Shown: positions 17,100-25,259 of the stretch, piece by piece
How positions within the stretch are numbered: the stretch's first letter is position 1
Layout: every line of letters begins with the position of its first letter
Source of the DNA: DATEEG01 sp035525055
GTDB taxonomy: Bacteria; Actinomycetota; Acidimicrobiia; Spongiisociales; ZC4RG35
Direction of reading: 5' to 3'
Assembly: GCA_035525055.1 (NCBI GenBank)
Contig: DATLEZ010000133.1
Location: 37,125-101,124, forward strand
DNA length: 64,000 bases
Made by a program: the position numbers and the translations under genes
Notes under the pieces: model-generated
Database searches by the model: none
Told to the model about the DNA's origin: nothing
The model's input: the letters and a program-made list of their open reading frames with translations, nothing else

Positions 17100-18206
17100 A
17101 TGGAAATCGGGATACCTGCCGAAAAGGGACCGGGCGAGCGGAGGGTGGCCGTCACTCCGATAGCCGTTGGACGCCTGGTCGAAAGCGGCAATACGGTTGT
17201 TCTGGAGGAAGGTGCCGGAGTCGCAGCCGGGTTTCCCGATTCGGGCTATCGCACCGCTGGCGCCGCGGTCGTCGATCGTCAGACTGCTCTGAGCCGCCCT
17301 CTCGTGACCGTGCTCGACCTGCCCGCGGACCTACCCGGTGGAGGAATGACCATCGGCCTCCTGAAGCCGTTGGAACGCCCCAAGGACATGCAAAGACTGG
17401 CCGCCCAGGCGACCACGTCCTTGGCCTTCGAACTGGTGCCCCGGATCACAAGGGCCCAGGGGATGGATGCGCTGTCATCGCAGGCCACCGTTGCCGGCTA
17501 TCAGGCCGCCCTGGAGGCCGCCGGCGCCGCGATCAGGTTTTTTCCGATGCTGACCACCGCAGCCGGAACTGTGCCCCCGGGCAAGGCCCTGGTCCTGGGT
17601 GCCGGTGTTGCGGGTCTTCAGGCAATTGCGACCTGCCGACGTCTGGGAGCCGTGGTCTCGGGCTTTGACGTTCGGGCAGCGGCGGCGGAGCAAGTTCGGA
17701 GCCTCGGCGCCACCTTCGTCGAGATCGATGTTGCGGCCCAGGACGAAGCCGCCAGCGGTGGCTACGCCCGCGAGCTTGACACCACCTCGGAACAGGCCGT
17801 TCTTGCCGGGCTCGCTCCTTTCGTCGCCGCCGCAGATGTGGTGATCTCGACGGCTTCGATACCCGGCCGCCCGGCCCCCCTGCTGATCACGGCCCACATG
17901 GTTGCTTCGATGCGTCCCGGATCGGTGGTAGTTGACCTGGCAGCTTCAACCGGAGGCAATTGTGAGCTGACCCGACCAGACGAGGTCGTCGTGGTCGACG
18001 GCGTGAGCATCGTCGGTCACACGAACCTCCCAGCTCGCAAGCCGTACGACGCCAGTCAGATGTACGCCCGCAACGTCGCTGCGTTCCTCGGTTTGATCGG
18101 AGCCAACGGGGAACTCGACTTCGGAGACGAAATCCTCGACCAGGCGTGTGTAACCCATTCGGGAGAGATTCGCATTCCGAGAGTCCGCGAACTGATCTCA
18201 TCGTGA
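17100..18206 (+). CDS. pntAA: NAD(P) transhydrogenase alpha subunit, catalytic domain (PntAA-like)
   Basis: 368 residues covering the NAD(H)-binding domain I of proton-translocating transhydrogenase. PAEKGPGERRVAVTP opens the protein, ITRAQGMDALSSQATVAGY and VLGAGVAGLQAIATCRRLGA form the core, and MRPGSVVVDLA closes the Rossmann domain. No membrane subunit (pntAB) or NADP-binding subunit (pntB) follows; the next gene is a four-helix protein with no visible resemblance to PntAB. It may work with subunits coded elsewhere. The start at 17100 matches the family; a GTG 18 bp upstream is also in frame. The stop overlaps the next gene by GTGA. Confidence 0.85.
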   Translation: MEIGIPAEKGPGERRVAVTPIAVGRLVESGNTVVLEEGAGVAAGFPDSGYRTAGAAVVDRQTALSRPLVTVLDLPADLPGGGMTIGLLKPLERPKDMQRLAAQATTSLAFELVPRITRAQGMDALSSQATVAGYQAALEAAGAAIRFFPMLTTAAGTVPPGKALVLGAGVAGLQAIATCRRLGAVVSGFDVRAAAAEQVRSLGATFVEIDVAAQDEAASGGYARELDTTSEQAVLAGLAPFVAAADVVISTASIPGRPAPLLITAHMVASMRPGSVVVDLAASTGGNCELTRPDEVVVVDGVSIVGHTNLPARKPYDASQMYARNVAAFLGLIGANGELDFGDEILDQACVTHSGEIRIPRVRELISS

Positions 18207-18574
18207 ATCGCCAGGAGAAATATGGCAGGCCGGACGACGGGGTCAAGTCGGTTCTGTTCGGCCTGGGAGTCTGCGGGGGACTGTTGTACATGTTCTTCTT
18301 CGCCACGGCCGGCAGCGTCCAGGTAGTTGTTCTCCTAGCCACGATCGCGATGCTGATCTGGTTCGGAACCGCCGACCCGGCTCGCATGGTCGACGCCAAC
18401 TCGCGTCCACATTGGAGGCTGTTCCTCTTGGCCGGACTCGGCCTGGCGCTCTTGATTTCGGCGATGCTCGCCCTAAGCAGCGGCACGATGCTGTTGACCC
18501 TCGCGATCGGCCTCATCGCCATCACCATCGGTTTGTTCCGGGCGATTCGGCACGGAATCGACAGGGAGGCTTGA
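18203..18574 (+). CDS. small four-helix membrane protein
   Basis: 123 residues starting at a GTG that overlaps the pntAA-like stop (GTGA). About four hydrophobic helices are visible (SVLFGLGVCGGLLYMFFFAT, VQVVVLLATIAMLIWF, LFLLAGLGLALLISAMLALS, MLLTLAIGLIAITIGLF), with a basic C-terminal end. I do not recognise the family. Coupling to pntAA suggests a possible partner, but it does not look like PntAB. Its TGA overlaps the next ATG (TGATG). Confidence 0.7.
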   Translation: MNRQEKYGRPDDGVKSVLFGLGVCGGLLYMFFFATAGSVQVVVLLATIAMLIWFGTADPARMVDANSRPHWRLFLLAGLGLALLISAMLALSSGTMLLTLAIGLIAITIGLFRAIRHGIDREA

Positions 18575-19200
18575 TGGAGTACCAGGAGGTCCTGCGACGA
18601 CGGAGGATGGTGCGGAACTACTCAGGCGAACCGGTAAGCGCGGATGTCCTCGAACGCGTCGTGCAGGCGGCCCGCAAGGCACCATCGGCCGGCTTCACCC
18701 AGGGCACCGCCTTTCTCATCATTACCGATCCATGGCTCCGCACCGCCATCGCCAACCTGTGCGACGAGCCGGAGTACGTGGCGGCGGGCTTTGACCCTTG
18801 GATCTCCAAAGCGCCCGCTCACATCGTCGTTTGCATCTCGGAGAACGCCTATCACGAGCGGTACCGGGAGCCCGACAAGGTCGACGGAGCCGGCAACGAG
18901 ATCGAGTGGCCCGTACCGTTCTGGTGGATCGACGCCGGAGCAGCGCTGATGTTGGTCTTGTTGACCGCAGTGGACGAAGGCCTCGCCGCCGGATTCCTCG
19001 GGACCGACGCCGTCGACCTCCAGCGCCTGCTCGAAATCCCAGCGGCGATGGTCCCCATCGGGATCGTGACGGTTGGGCATCCGGCTCCCGACCGTCGCTC
19101 CAACTCGCTCAAACGCGGCTGGCGCCCCGACGATCAGGTGGTCCACTGGCAGAAATGGGGCAGCGGTCCCCCGGGTGATGGTGTAACAAACCCCCTCTAG
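18574..19200 (+). CDS. nitroreductase-family FMN flavoprotein
   Basis: 208 residues of the NfsB/BluB-like nitroreductase fold, which uses FMN and NAD(P)H. The phosphate-binding RRRRMVRNYSGEPV lies at the N-terminus, RKAPSAGFTQGTAFLII follows, and PIGIVTVGHPAPDRR near the end is the usual C-terminal FMN contact. The substrate cannot be told. It starts at ATG 18574 with GGGAGG 4 nt upstream and overlaps the stop of the membrane protein. Confidence 0.88.
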   Translation: MEYQEVLRRRRMVRNYSGEPVSADVLERVVQAARKAPSAGFTQGTAFLIITDPWLRTAIANLCDEPEYVAAGFDPWISKAPAHIVVCISENAYHERYREPDKVDGAGNEIEWPVPFWWIDAGAALMLVLLTAVDEGLAAGFLGTDAVDLQRLLEIPAAMVPIGIVTVGHPAPDRRSNSLKRGWRPDDQVVHWQKWGSGPPGDGVTNPL

Positions 19201-19218
19201 AAACGACTTTCAAACCGA

Positions 19219-19908
19219 ATGGACAGTCGACGAGATACCGAGAGCCGAGCCATCGAGGACCTTCGTGACTACGGACGGTCCCTGGTCGAAGGCGTGCCAG
19301 TCGTACAGGCAGAGATGGCTGTCGGGCGGGTATTGGCCTCCCGGCACCAGAGTCAACGACCCCGTCGGCTGGTTCTGATGTTGGCTTCCGCGGGCCTACT
19401 GGCGGTTTCCAATGTCGCCCTGGCCGCAGTTTCGGATGCCGCGGCTCCCGGTGATTTTCTCTACCCGCTTGACCGTGGCTACGAAAGGGTGAGCGATCTC
19501 TTCGGGGATACCGACCGCACGATTGAACGGCTGGCGGAATCGGAGACTCTGGTCCAACGAGGCGACATCGATCATGCCATCGCCTTCCTCCGCGAACTCG
19601 CCACCGAGTCGTCCAACGAGGCCCTGCTGGCCGCCATACAAAAACTCGAAGCCAGAGGCGAACAGGGGCAGGGGAACCAGAACGATCAGGGTCCAGCCAC
19701 ACCGGCGACAACCGCCCCCGGCCAGCTGAAGGATGGCGGGAGCAGCGATCCACCTGCCAGCCCTTCGGAGACTGCACCGGGACGGATTCAAGGCGACGAC
19801 GCGGACGATTCGCCCAGCGATACGGCACCGGGCCGGAACAAGGACGCCCCGACGAAATCCAACGGCGCACTGAACGGGAACGACAGCAGGGGCAACGACC
19901 GCGCGTAG
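19219..19908 (+). CDS. DUF5667-like membrane protein with TAPG repeats, paired with an ECF sigma factor
   Basis: 229 residues: a cytoplasmic N-terminus of about 50, one membrane helix (LVLMLASAGLLAVSNVALA), then an external stretch AAPGDFLYPLDRGYERVSD that resembles DUF5667. The C-terminal 90 residues are low-complexity and carry TAPGQLKDG, TAPGRIQGD and TAPGRNKD, three copies of one motif spaced by acidic linkers. The sigma factor gene follows 9 bp downstream, so a role in its control is likely but inferred. No anti-sigma zinc motif is seen. Confidence 0.7.
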   Translation: MDSRRDTESRAIEDLRDYGRSLVEGVPVVQAEMAVGRVLASRHQSQRPRRLVLMLASAGLLAVSNVALAAVSDAAAPGDFLYPLDRGYERVSDLFGDTDRTIERLAESETLVQRGDIDHAIAFLRELATESSNEALLAAIQKLEARGEQGQGNQNDQGPATPATTAPGQLKDGGSSDPPASPSETAPGRIQGDDADDSPSDTAPGRNKDAPTKSNGALNGNDSRGNDRA

Positions 19909-19911
19909 TCT
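19906..19911 (+). promoter_or_regulatory. -10 box close to the ECF sigma factor start
   Basis: TAGTCT ends 6 nt before the ATG at 19918 and would give a leaderless sigma-factor mRNA in addition to read-through from the gene upstream. Confidence 0.35.
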
Positions 19912-19917
19912 CTGACA

Positions 19918-20487
19918 ATGCAATCTGGGTCAGGTGACCGCCGCCCTGGCTACGAACATAGCGAGTGGCCCCCCGCTATCGCAGTCATCAGACTCGCCAT
20001 CACAGGCGAGGATCGGTCACTCTCTGAGATCCTGCGGGGTGGATATCCGCGCCTGGTGGGCTTCTATCTCGGTGTGGGCCTCGGTCGCCACGAAGCCGAA
20101 GAGCTTTCGGCGGAAACTTGCGAGGCGGTAGTCACACGCATCGATGGCCTCCGGGCTCCCGAAGCATTCGAAGCGTGGTTCTGGTCGATCGCCCGGAATC
20201 GGCTCCGCACGCTGTTTCGGCGGCGTCGAGCCGCCAAGCCGACGGACGCAATGGTCTCCCCAGCGACTCCAGAGGAGATCTCGATGCAGGGAGACGAGCA
20301 CCGCCGAATCCGTATCGCACTTGAACATCTGTCGCCCAAGGACCGCGAGTTGTTGTGGCTTCGTGAAGTGGAGGGACTCGAATATGACGACATCGCCCGC
20401 CGGCTCGGCGCCACCCCCGGCACCGTTCGGGTCGCCTGCCACCGTGCGCGGCGCCGCCTTGAAGCGGCCTACCTTGCTGACGAATGA
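19918..20487 (+). CDS. ECF-type RNA polymerase sigma factor
   Basis: 189 residues. Region 2 is recognisable from PRLVGFYLGVGLGRHEAEEL through FEAWFWSIARNRLRTLFRRR; region 4 is the helix-turn-helix LSPKDRELLWLREVEGLEYD followed by IARRLGATPGTVRVACHRAR. Region 3 is absent, as in ECF factors. The membrane gene just upstream is its probable regulator. It overlaps the methyltransferase start by ATGA. Confidence 0.9.
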   Translation: MQSGSGDRRPGYEHSEWPPAIAVIRLAITGEDRSLSEILRGGYPRLVGFYLGVGLGRHEAEELSAETCEAVVTRIDGLRAPEAFEAWFWSIARNRLRTLFRRRRAAKPTDAMVSPATPEEISMQGDEHRRIRIALEHLSPKDRELLWLREVEGLEYDDIARRLGATPGTVRVACHRARRRLEAAYLADE

Positions 20488-21311
20488 TCACGTCAGCCAG
20501 TAACCGCGAAGTGAGGTCGGTCGCTGCGCTACATAGGCGAGCCGAGCGAGAAGCGACCGGTCTGTTCTTGATCGAAGGGCGGCCGGAGGTCGAACGAGCA
20601 GTAGCCGCTGGGGTTGAGATCGCCGCGGTGTACCGATTGAGCGGCTCGGATCCTTTGATCCTGCCGGGAAACCCGCGCTCGGTGGAACTGGGCGACACGG
20701 CTTTTCACAAACTCGCCTACGGGCGGGACGGGATCGTGGCGACCGCCAGGACCCCGGCGTTTGCCATCGACGATCTGATCCTCGTCGAGCCAGCCCTGGT
20801 TCTGGTGGTCGAGTCGATAGAGAAGCCCGGCAATCTAGGCGCCATCCTCCGGTCGGCCGACGCGGCCGGAGCTTCGATGATCGTCGCCGATCCCGTGACC
20901 GACATGGTGAACCCAAACGTCGTCAGGGCTTCAGTCGGGTCGCTCTTTGCCGTGCCCCTGGCCGTGGCCACAACCGACGAGGCGATCGCATTCCTCAAGA
21001 AACGCACGATTGCCATCTTTCCTGCAATGGTCGGTTCTGGTCGAGCTCCGTGGGATCTCGATCTCACCGGCCCGCTCGCGATCATCATCGGGAACGAGCA
21101 CACCGGCCTGTCACTTTCCTGGAGCCAGGCCGCAGATAACGAGGTAACCCTGCCAATGGCAGGGAGCGCCGACTCACTCAACGCGTCAATTACGGCCGCC
21201 GTGATGTTGTTTGAGACCGTCCGACAACGTTCCTCGGCCCCGCGCAAGATCTGGGAAGCGAAAGAGTTGAATCCAGGGTTCCTGCGAGGTCGCGCAGCGC
21301 ACGACCTGTGA
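20484..21311 (+). CDS. SpoU/TrmH-family RNA 2'-O-methyltransferase
   Basis: 275 residues. An N-terminal RNA-binding substrate domain (SNREVRSVAALHRRAEREAT) precedes the SPOUT knot domain with its three motifs: KPGNLGAILRSADAAG, IIIGNEHTGLS and LPMAGSADSLNASITAAV. These methylate the ribose of rRNA or tRNA; the exact site cannot be told. The start overlaps the sigma factor stop by ATGA. Confidence 0.92.
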   Translation: MITSASNREVRSVAALHRRAEREATGLFLIEGRPEVERAVAAGVEIAAVYRLSGSDPLILPGNPRSVELGDTAFHKLAYGRDGIVATARTPAFAIDDLILVEPALVLVVESIEKPGNLGAILRSADAAGASMIVADPVTDMVNPNVVRASVGSLFAVPLAVATTDEAIAFLKKRTIAIFPAMVGSGRAPWDLDLTGPLAIIIGNEHTGLSLSWSQAADNEVTLPMAGSADSLNASITAAVMLFETVRQRSSAPRKIWEAKELNPGFLRGRAAHDL

Positions 21312-21402
21312 TGCATCCCGCCGTCCCTGGCTCACAAGAAAGGACGCCCGCGATGGCGATTTGTTACCGATGTTCTCTATATGCGTGCGCGTAGTCCGCT
21401 GC

Positions 21403-21432
21403 TTGACATCGAACATATGTTCGACTTATCGT
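21403..21432 (+). promoter_or_regulatory. sigma-70-type promoter of the exonuclease/GIY-YIG gene
   Basis: TTGACA at 21403-21408 is followed after 18 bp by TATCGT at 21427-21432. The ATG lies 7 nt beyond the -10 box, so the mRNA should be leaderless. The spacer contains a perfect LexA box. Confidence 0.8.
21409..21424. promoter_or_regulatory. LexA operator (SOS box)
   Basis: TCGAACATATGTTCGA is a perfect 16-bp palindrome matching the Gram-positive and mycobacterial LexA consensus CGAAC-N4-GTTCG. It sits exactly between the -35 and -10 elements of the downstream gene, where LexA binding would block RNA polymerase. Confidence 0.9.
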
Positions 21433-21439
21433 CCGGTCT

Positions 21440-23092
21440 ATGGCTGTCGTCGGTCAAATTGCATTTGACGACCTCGGAGTGCCGCTGCACGCCGTGACTT
21501 TCTGCGTGCTCGATCTCGAAACGACCGGAGCCTCCGCCAACACATGCGAGATCACCGAGATCGGAGCGGTCAAGTACCTGGGGGGCGAGGTCGTCGGGAC
21601 CTTCCAGACGCTGGTGAATCCCGGCACCGGCATTCCGCCGTTCATAACAATCCTGACCGGGATCACCGAAGCAATGGTGTGCGAGGCACCCCGGATCCAG
21701 GCCGTACTTCCCTCGTTCCTCGAGTTCTGCCACGACGCCGTCCTGGTTGGGCACAACATTCGATTCGACCTTTCGTTTCTCGACGCCGCCGCTCGCCGCC
21801 TCGACTATCCGCTGGCTGGGACCGAGCCGTTGTCGCGGCGAGTGGTTGACACAGTGGGATTGGCCCGCAGGTTGATCCGGTCAGAGGTGCGCGATCTCAC
21901 CCTGGCCACGCTCGCCGTCCACCTCAGGTCGCCTTTCCCCCCAACTCACCGCGCACTTGACGATGCCAGGGCGACGGCTCATGTCTTTCACACTCTGCTG
22001 GAGCGAGCGGGCTCGCTCGGGGTGACCGGCCTCGACGACCTTCTACAACTGCCGACGGCTCGGGGCTCGGCCTACTACACCAAGATCGGGCTGACCGACG
22101 GTCTCCCCCGTCGACCCGGGGTCTACCTGTTTTCGGATCGAGCGGGAGAGATCATCTACGTCGGCAAGGCCGACAATCTCCGCACCAGGGTGCGCAGCTA
22201 TTTCTATGGCGACGATCGCCGGCGTATCGCCGACATGCTCCGCCAGCTCCATCACATCGACCACCGGGTGTGCGTGAACACGCTCGACGCCGAAGTGACC
22301 GAGCTGCGGCTCATCCACGCTCACCGGCCCCGCTTCAACCAGCGGTCGCGTCCACCGCGCCGCGAGCTGTTTGTGAAAGTCACCGACGAAACGTTCCCCC
22401 GGCTCAGCCAGGCGCATCGCGCCTCCAGCCCAGGGCTGTGGTGGCTCGGGCCATTTCGATCCAAGCACGCCGCCGACGAGGTGACAGAGGCGCTGTGGGG
22501 GGCCACGAAGATTCGTCGCTGCACAGGTCGGCCGGGCAGCAGAGCGGGCGAATGTGCCCCGGCCCAGCTCGGCGTTTCCACCTGCCCTTGCGCCGGTGGA
22601 ATCGACGCAGGCGACTATCGACGCATGATCGACGGGATCATCATGTTGGCCGACCGTTCCCCGGCCAGCCTCCTCGAGCCCCTCGAGGTCCAGATGCGCC
22701 GACTGGCCGCTGAGCAGCGTTTTGAGGAGGCAGCCCAGATGCGTGATCGTCATCGGGCCCTTGCTCGAGCCCTGGAACGGCAGCGAGCCTGGCGTGCGCT
22801 TTCCGAAGCCGGTCGGATCGCACTGGAGAGCCTGGCCGGCGACCGGATCGTCGTCGAACAGGGATTGCTGACGGCGGCCTTTGGCCACGATCAACCGCCG
22901 TCACTCCTGGATCCGTTATTCGTGCCGGGAGATCCCCTTCCTCCTCCAAGCCCGGTTCCGCCCTCGGTGGCGATTGCCGAGGAAGCCCACTTGATCTGGC
23001 GATGGATGACTTCGGGCGATGTCAAAGTGCTCGACTCCACCGGGCCGTTGACTCTGCCGTCGAGTCCGATCCCACATCTGCGGGCCGCCTGA
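21440..23092 (+). CDS. DEDDh 3'-5' exonuclease fused to a UvrC-like GIY-YIG nuclease, SOS-regulated
   Basis: 550 residues. Residues about 15-195 are a DnaQ/epsilon-type exonuclease: FCVLDLETTG, then GHNIRFDLSFLDAA, and HRALDDARATAHVF with the DEDDh histidine. Residues about 215-300 are a GIY-YIG domain (RPGVYLFSDRAGEIIYVGKA, NLRTRVRSYF). A UVR motif follows near residue 420 (LEVQMRRLAAEQRFEEAAQM). The UvrC C-terminal RNase H-like half is absent, as in Cho-type nucleases. Fusions of this layout are known in mycobacteria. A perfect SOS box in the promoter supports a DNA-repair role. Confidence 0.93.
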   Translation: MAVVGQIAFDDLGVPLHAVTFCVLDLETTGASANTCEITEIGAVKYLGGEVVGTFQTLVNPGTGIPPFITILTGITEAMVCEAPRIQAVLPSFLEFCHDAVLVGHNIRFDLSFLDAAARRLDYPLAGTEPLSRRVVDTVGLARRLIRSEVRDLTLATLAVHLRSPFPPTHRALDDARATAHVFHTLLERAGSLGVTGLDDLLQLPTARGSAYYTKIGLTDGLPRRPGVYLFSDRAGEIIYVGKADNLRTRVRSYFYGDDRRRIADMLRQLHHIDHRVCVNTLDAEVTELRLIHAHRPRFNQRSRPPRRELFVKVTDETFPRLSQAHRASSPGLWWLGPFRSKHAADEVTEALWGATKIRRCTGRPGSRAGECAPAQLGVSTCPCAGGIDAGDYRRMIDGIIMLADRSPASLLEPLEVQMRRLAAEQRFEEAAQMRDRHRALARALERQRAWRALSEAGRIALESLAGDRIVVEQGLLTAAFGHDQPPSLLDPLFVPGDPLPPPSPVPPSVAIAEEAHLIWRWMTSGDVKVLDSTGPLTLPSSPIPHLRAA

Positions 23093-23135
23093 CCTCCCTA
23101 CCATCGCCCAGAGAGCCAGCTGAGGTGATTCGGGG

Positions 23136-25205
23136 ATGAGATTCGTCGTGAGGAAGGGCACCGACCCTGTTGCTCGCGCCGACACCACGATCCTCAAGGC
23201 CCTGGGTCTGCCGTTCGGAGGTGTTCTCAAAGTAGGGCGTACCCACTTCCTCGTGCAGGGAGGCGACACCCCCGAATCGACCGCCCTCGAACTCGGGCCT
23301 ATCACCCTGGCCAACGCCCAGACGAGCGAAGGGCAATCAATTGACGCGGTCCGGGCCGTCCTCGGTCCGGCCGAGGTGGTTGTCATCGACGTTGAAAACC
23401 TCGAGGTCGACCCCAAGCTTCTGGTCCGGGGCCTCCAGGGTCGCCCCATGTCGAACGGCGACCGGGTCGAAGTGGCCGGCTCCTACCTTTCCCGCCCGGA
23501 ACCGTTCGCTTTTGCGGTCAACCAGGTCGACCCGGCGGGCGCCGGCCTGATCGGAGCCGGCACTCGATTTGTCTCGAGGAGCGAAGAGTCGACTTCGAGC
23601 CTCAAGCCCGAAGCCTCAAGCCCCAAGCCCCAAGCCTCAAGCCTCAAGCCAGAGACGTCGCGATCCGAACCGGATGTACCAGCTGGCCCCACAACTGCCC
23701 AGGCCCTCCTCGCCGGCCTCGACGCCGAGCAGGACCTGCTTACCGGCTGGCTATCGCTTCTGACCTCGCCCGACAACCTCCCGGCCACCTGGGGGCTTCC
23801 GAGAGTCGCGGGTGTCCTGCTGGAGGGACCTCATGGCTGCGGGAAGTCCGAACTCGTTGCGGCCTCGGCGGCCGAGTCCGGTGCGCGGGTCCACGAAGTC
23901 CTGGTCGACCAGGTCTTCAAGCCGGACCGTCTCCTCGATTTGCTCGAAGCCGCGGTGAAGTCGAGCAGTGGACCAACCGTCATCTTCGTTGACCGGCTCG
24001 AAGCCGTCGCCGGCGAGGAAGGGCTGGCGCCTTTCAAGACTCAGGTCGGCGCGGTGCTCCGCTGGTTTCTCGATGCAGTTTCGGAGAAGATCGGCCTGGC
24101 GTGCGTGCTGGGCGTAACCTCCCGATCCAACCTCGACCCGGCGCTAGCCCAGAGCCCCCTGCTCCCCCGATCACTCTCGATTCCGCCTCCCGACCTGAAC
24201 CGTCGACGGCTTCTGTTCGAAGCCGCCCTGACCCTGGTCCCCACCGAAGAAATCGACTACGACCTTCTAGCCGCTCGATCGGCGGGCTTCAGCGGGGCCG
24301 ACGTCGTTGCCTCGGTCATACACGCCTCGACCCGGCTCGCCCGATCGGCCCGTTCGGGTCACCCCGGAAAGCTGACCACCGAAGACATCATGGAAGCCGT
24401 GAAGGAGACAACGCCGTCGCTGGGCTCGATCTCACTCGGGGAGATGCCCAACTATGGCTTCGACAGGGTCGCCAACCTCAACGAAGTGAAGCAGCGGCTG
24501 ATCGAAGCCGTTGTGTGGCCAGTCACCGAGCCTGATCGCTTCAAGTCGATGGGGATCGACCCGCCACGCGGCATCCTTCTATACGGACCGCCCGGGACCG
24601 GCAAGACATTCGTAATCCGCGCCCTGGCCCACGAAGCTGGTGCCGCCTTCTTTCCCGTCAAGGGCGCCGAGTTGTTGGACAAGTACGTGGGTGAGTCGGA
24701 GCGCGGTGTCCGGGAGGTGTTCGCGCGTGCCAGGGCGGCCGCCCCGTCGATCATCTTCTTCGACGAGATCGACGCACTCGCACCGGTCAGGGGTCGCTCC
24801 ACCACCAACGTCACCGACTCCGTCGTAGCTGCCCTTCTGACCGAGATGGACGGCATCACCGATCGGGGCAACGTAGCAGTGATCGGAGCGACCAACCGGG
24901 CCGACCTCATCGATCCGGCTTTGCTTCGGGCCGGGCGATTCGAAACTCAGATCGAGCTCGGCCTTCCCGATCCCAAGGCCCGCCGGGCACTGATCGACCT
25001 GTCCGATGTGCCTTTTGCCCCCGAGGTCGACAAGGAGAAACTGGCGGACGTCACCGAAGGCATGTCGATGGCCGATCTCTCCGGGGTGCTCCGCGAGGCG
25101 GCCCTGGCGGCCTTGCGAGCGGACCGCAACGCCAAGCAGGTGAGCTGGGAGCACTTGATTGGGGCCATCGAGCGCTGGCAACGAAGCCAGGCCGCGGCCT
25201 CATAA
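23136..25205 (+). CDS. Cdc48/VCP-like double AAA+ ATPase with inactive first ATPase domain
   Basis: 689 residues: a Cdc48-like N-domain (about 1-150), a linker made of 7-residue repeats (about 155-175), domain D1 and domain D2. D1 has a Walker A (GPHGCGKS), but its Walker B ends VIFVDR where a glutamate is expected, and sensor 1 is changed (TSRSN), so it should bind but not hydrolyse ATP. D2 is complete: GPPGTGKT, IIFFDEIDAL, and DPALLRAGRFE with arginine finger. It probably forms hexamers that unfold proteins. GAGGTG lies 8 nt before the ATG. Confidence 0.9.
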   Translation: MRFVVRKGTDPVARADTTILKALGLPFGGVLKVGRTHFLVQGGDTPESTALELGPITLANAQTSEGQSIDAVRAVLGPAEVVVIDVENLEVDPKLLVRGLQGRPMSNGDRVEVAGSYLSRPEPFAFAVNQVDPAGAGLIGAGTRFVSRSEESTSSLKPEASSPKPQASSLKPETSRSEPDVPAGPTTAQALLAGLDAEQDLLTGWLSLLTSPDNLPATWGLPRVAGVLLEGPHGCGKSELVAASAAESGARVHEVLVDQVFKPDRLLDLLEAAVKSSSGPTVIFVDRLEAVAGEEGLAPFKTQVGAVLRWFLDAVSEKIGLACVLGVTSRSNLDPALAQSPLLPRSLSIPPPDLNRRRLLFEAALTLVPTEEIDYDLLAARSAGFSGADVVASVIHASTRLARSARSGHPGKLTTEDIMEAVKETTPSLGSISLGEMPNYGFDRVANLNEVKQRLIEAVVWPVTEPDRFKSMGIDPPRGILLYGPPGTGKTFVIRALAHEAGAAFFPVKGAELLDKYVGESERGVREVFARARAAAPSIIFFDEIDALAPVRGRSTTNVTDSVVAALLTEMDGITDRGNVAVIGATNRADLIDPALLRAGRFETQIELGLPDPKARRALIDLSDVPFAPEVDKEKLADVTEGMSMADLSGVLREAALAALRADRNAKQVSWEHLIGAIERWQRSQAAAS
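23600..23648. repeat. seven heptanucleotide repeats inside the AAA ATPase gene
   Basis: Seven consecutive 7-bp units, CCTCAAG or CCCCAAG with one CCCGAAG, lie in the linker between the N-domain and D1. Because 7 bp times 3 is 21 bp, the insertion reads as a 7-residue repeat of the type SSLKPEA / SSPKPQA and keeps the frame. This is the coding member of the intergenic heptad family. Confidence 0.9.
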
Positions 25206-25246
25206 TCATCTATTCATAGACCCCCCAAGTAAATCTGATTGGCCGA

Positions 25247-25252
25247 TACCTT
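25247..25252 (+). promoter_or_regulatory. -10 box before the metalloprotease-like gene
   Basis: TACCTT ends 7 nt before the ATG at 25260; no ribosome binding site is present, so a leaderless mRNA is likely. This supports 25260 over the in-frame TTG at 25239. Confidence 0.45.
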
Positions 25253-25259
25253 TTCGATC

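Noticed and set aside
18203..18574. Small membrane protein as PntAB
   Set aside because: Helix number is similar but no PntAB sequence pattern is visible, so I left it unnamed.
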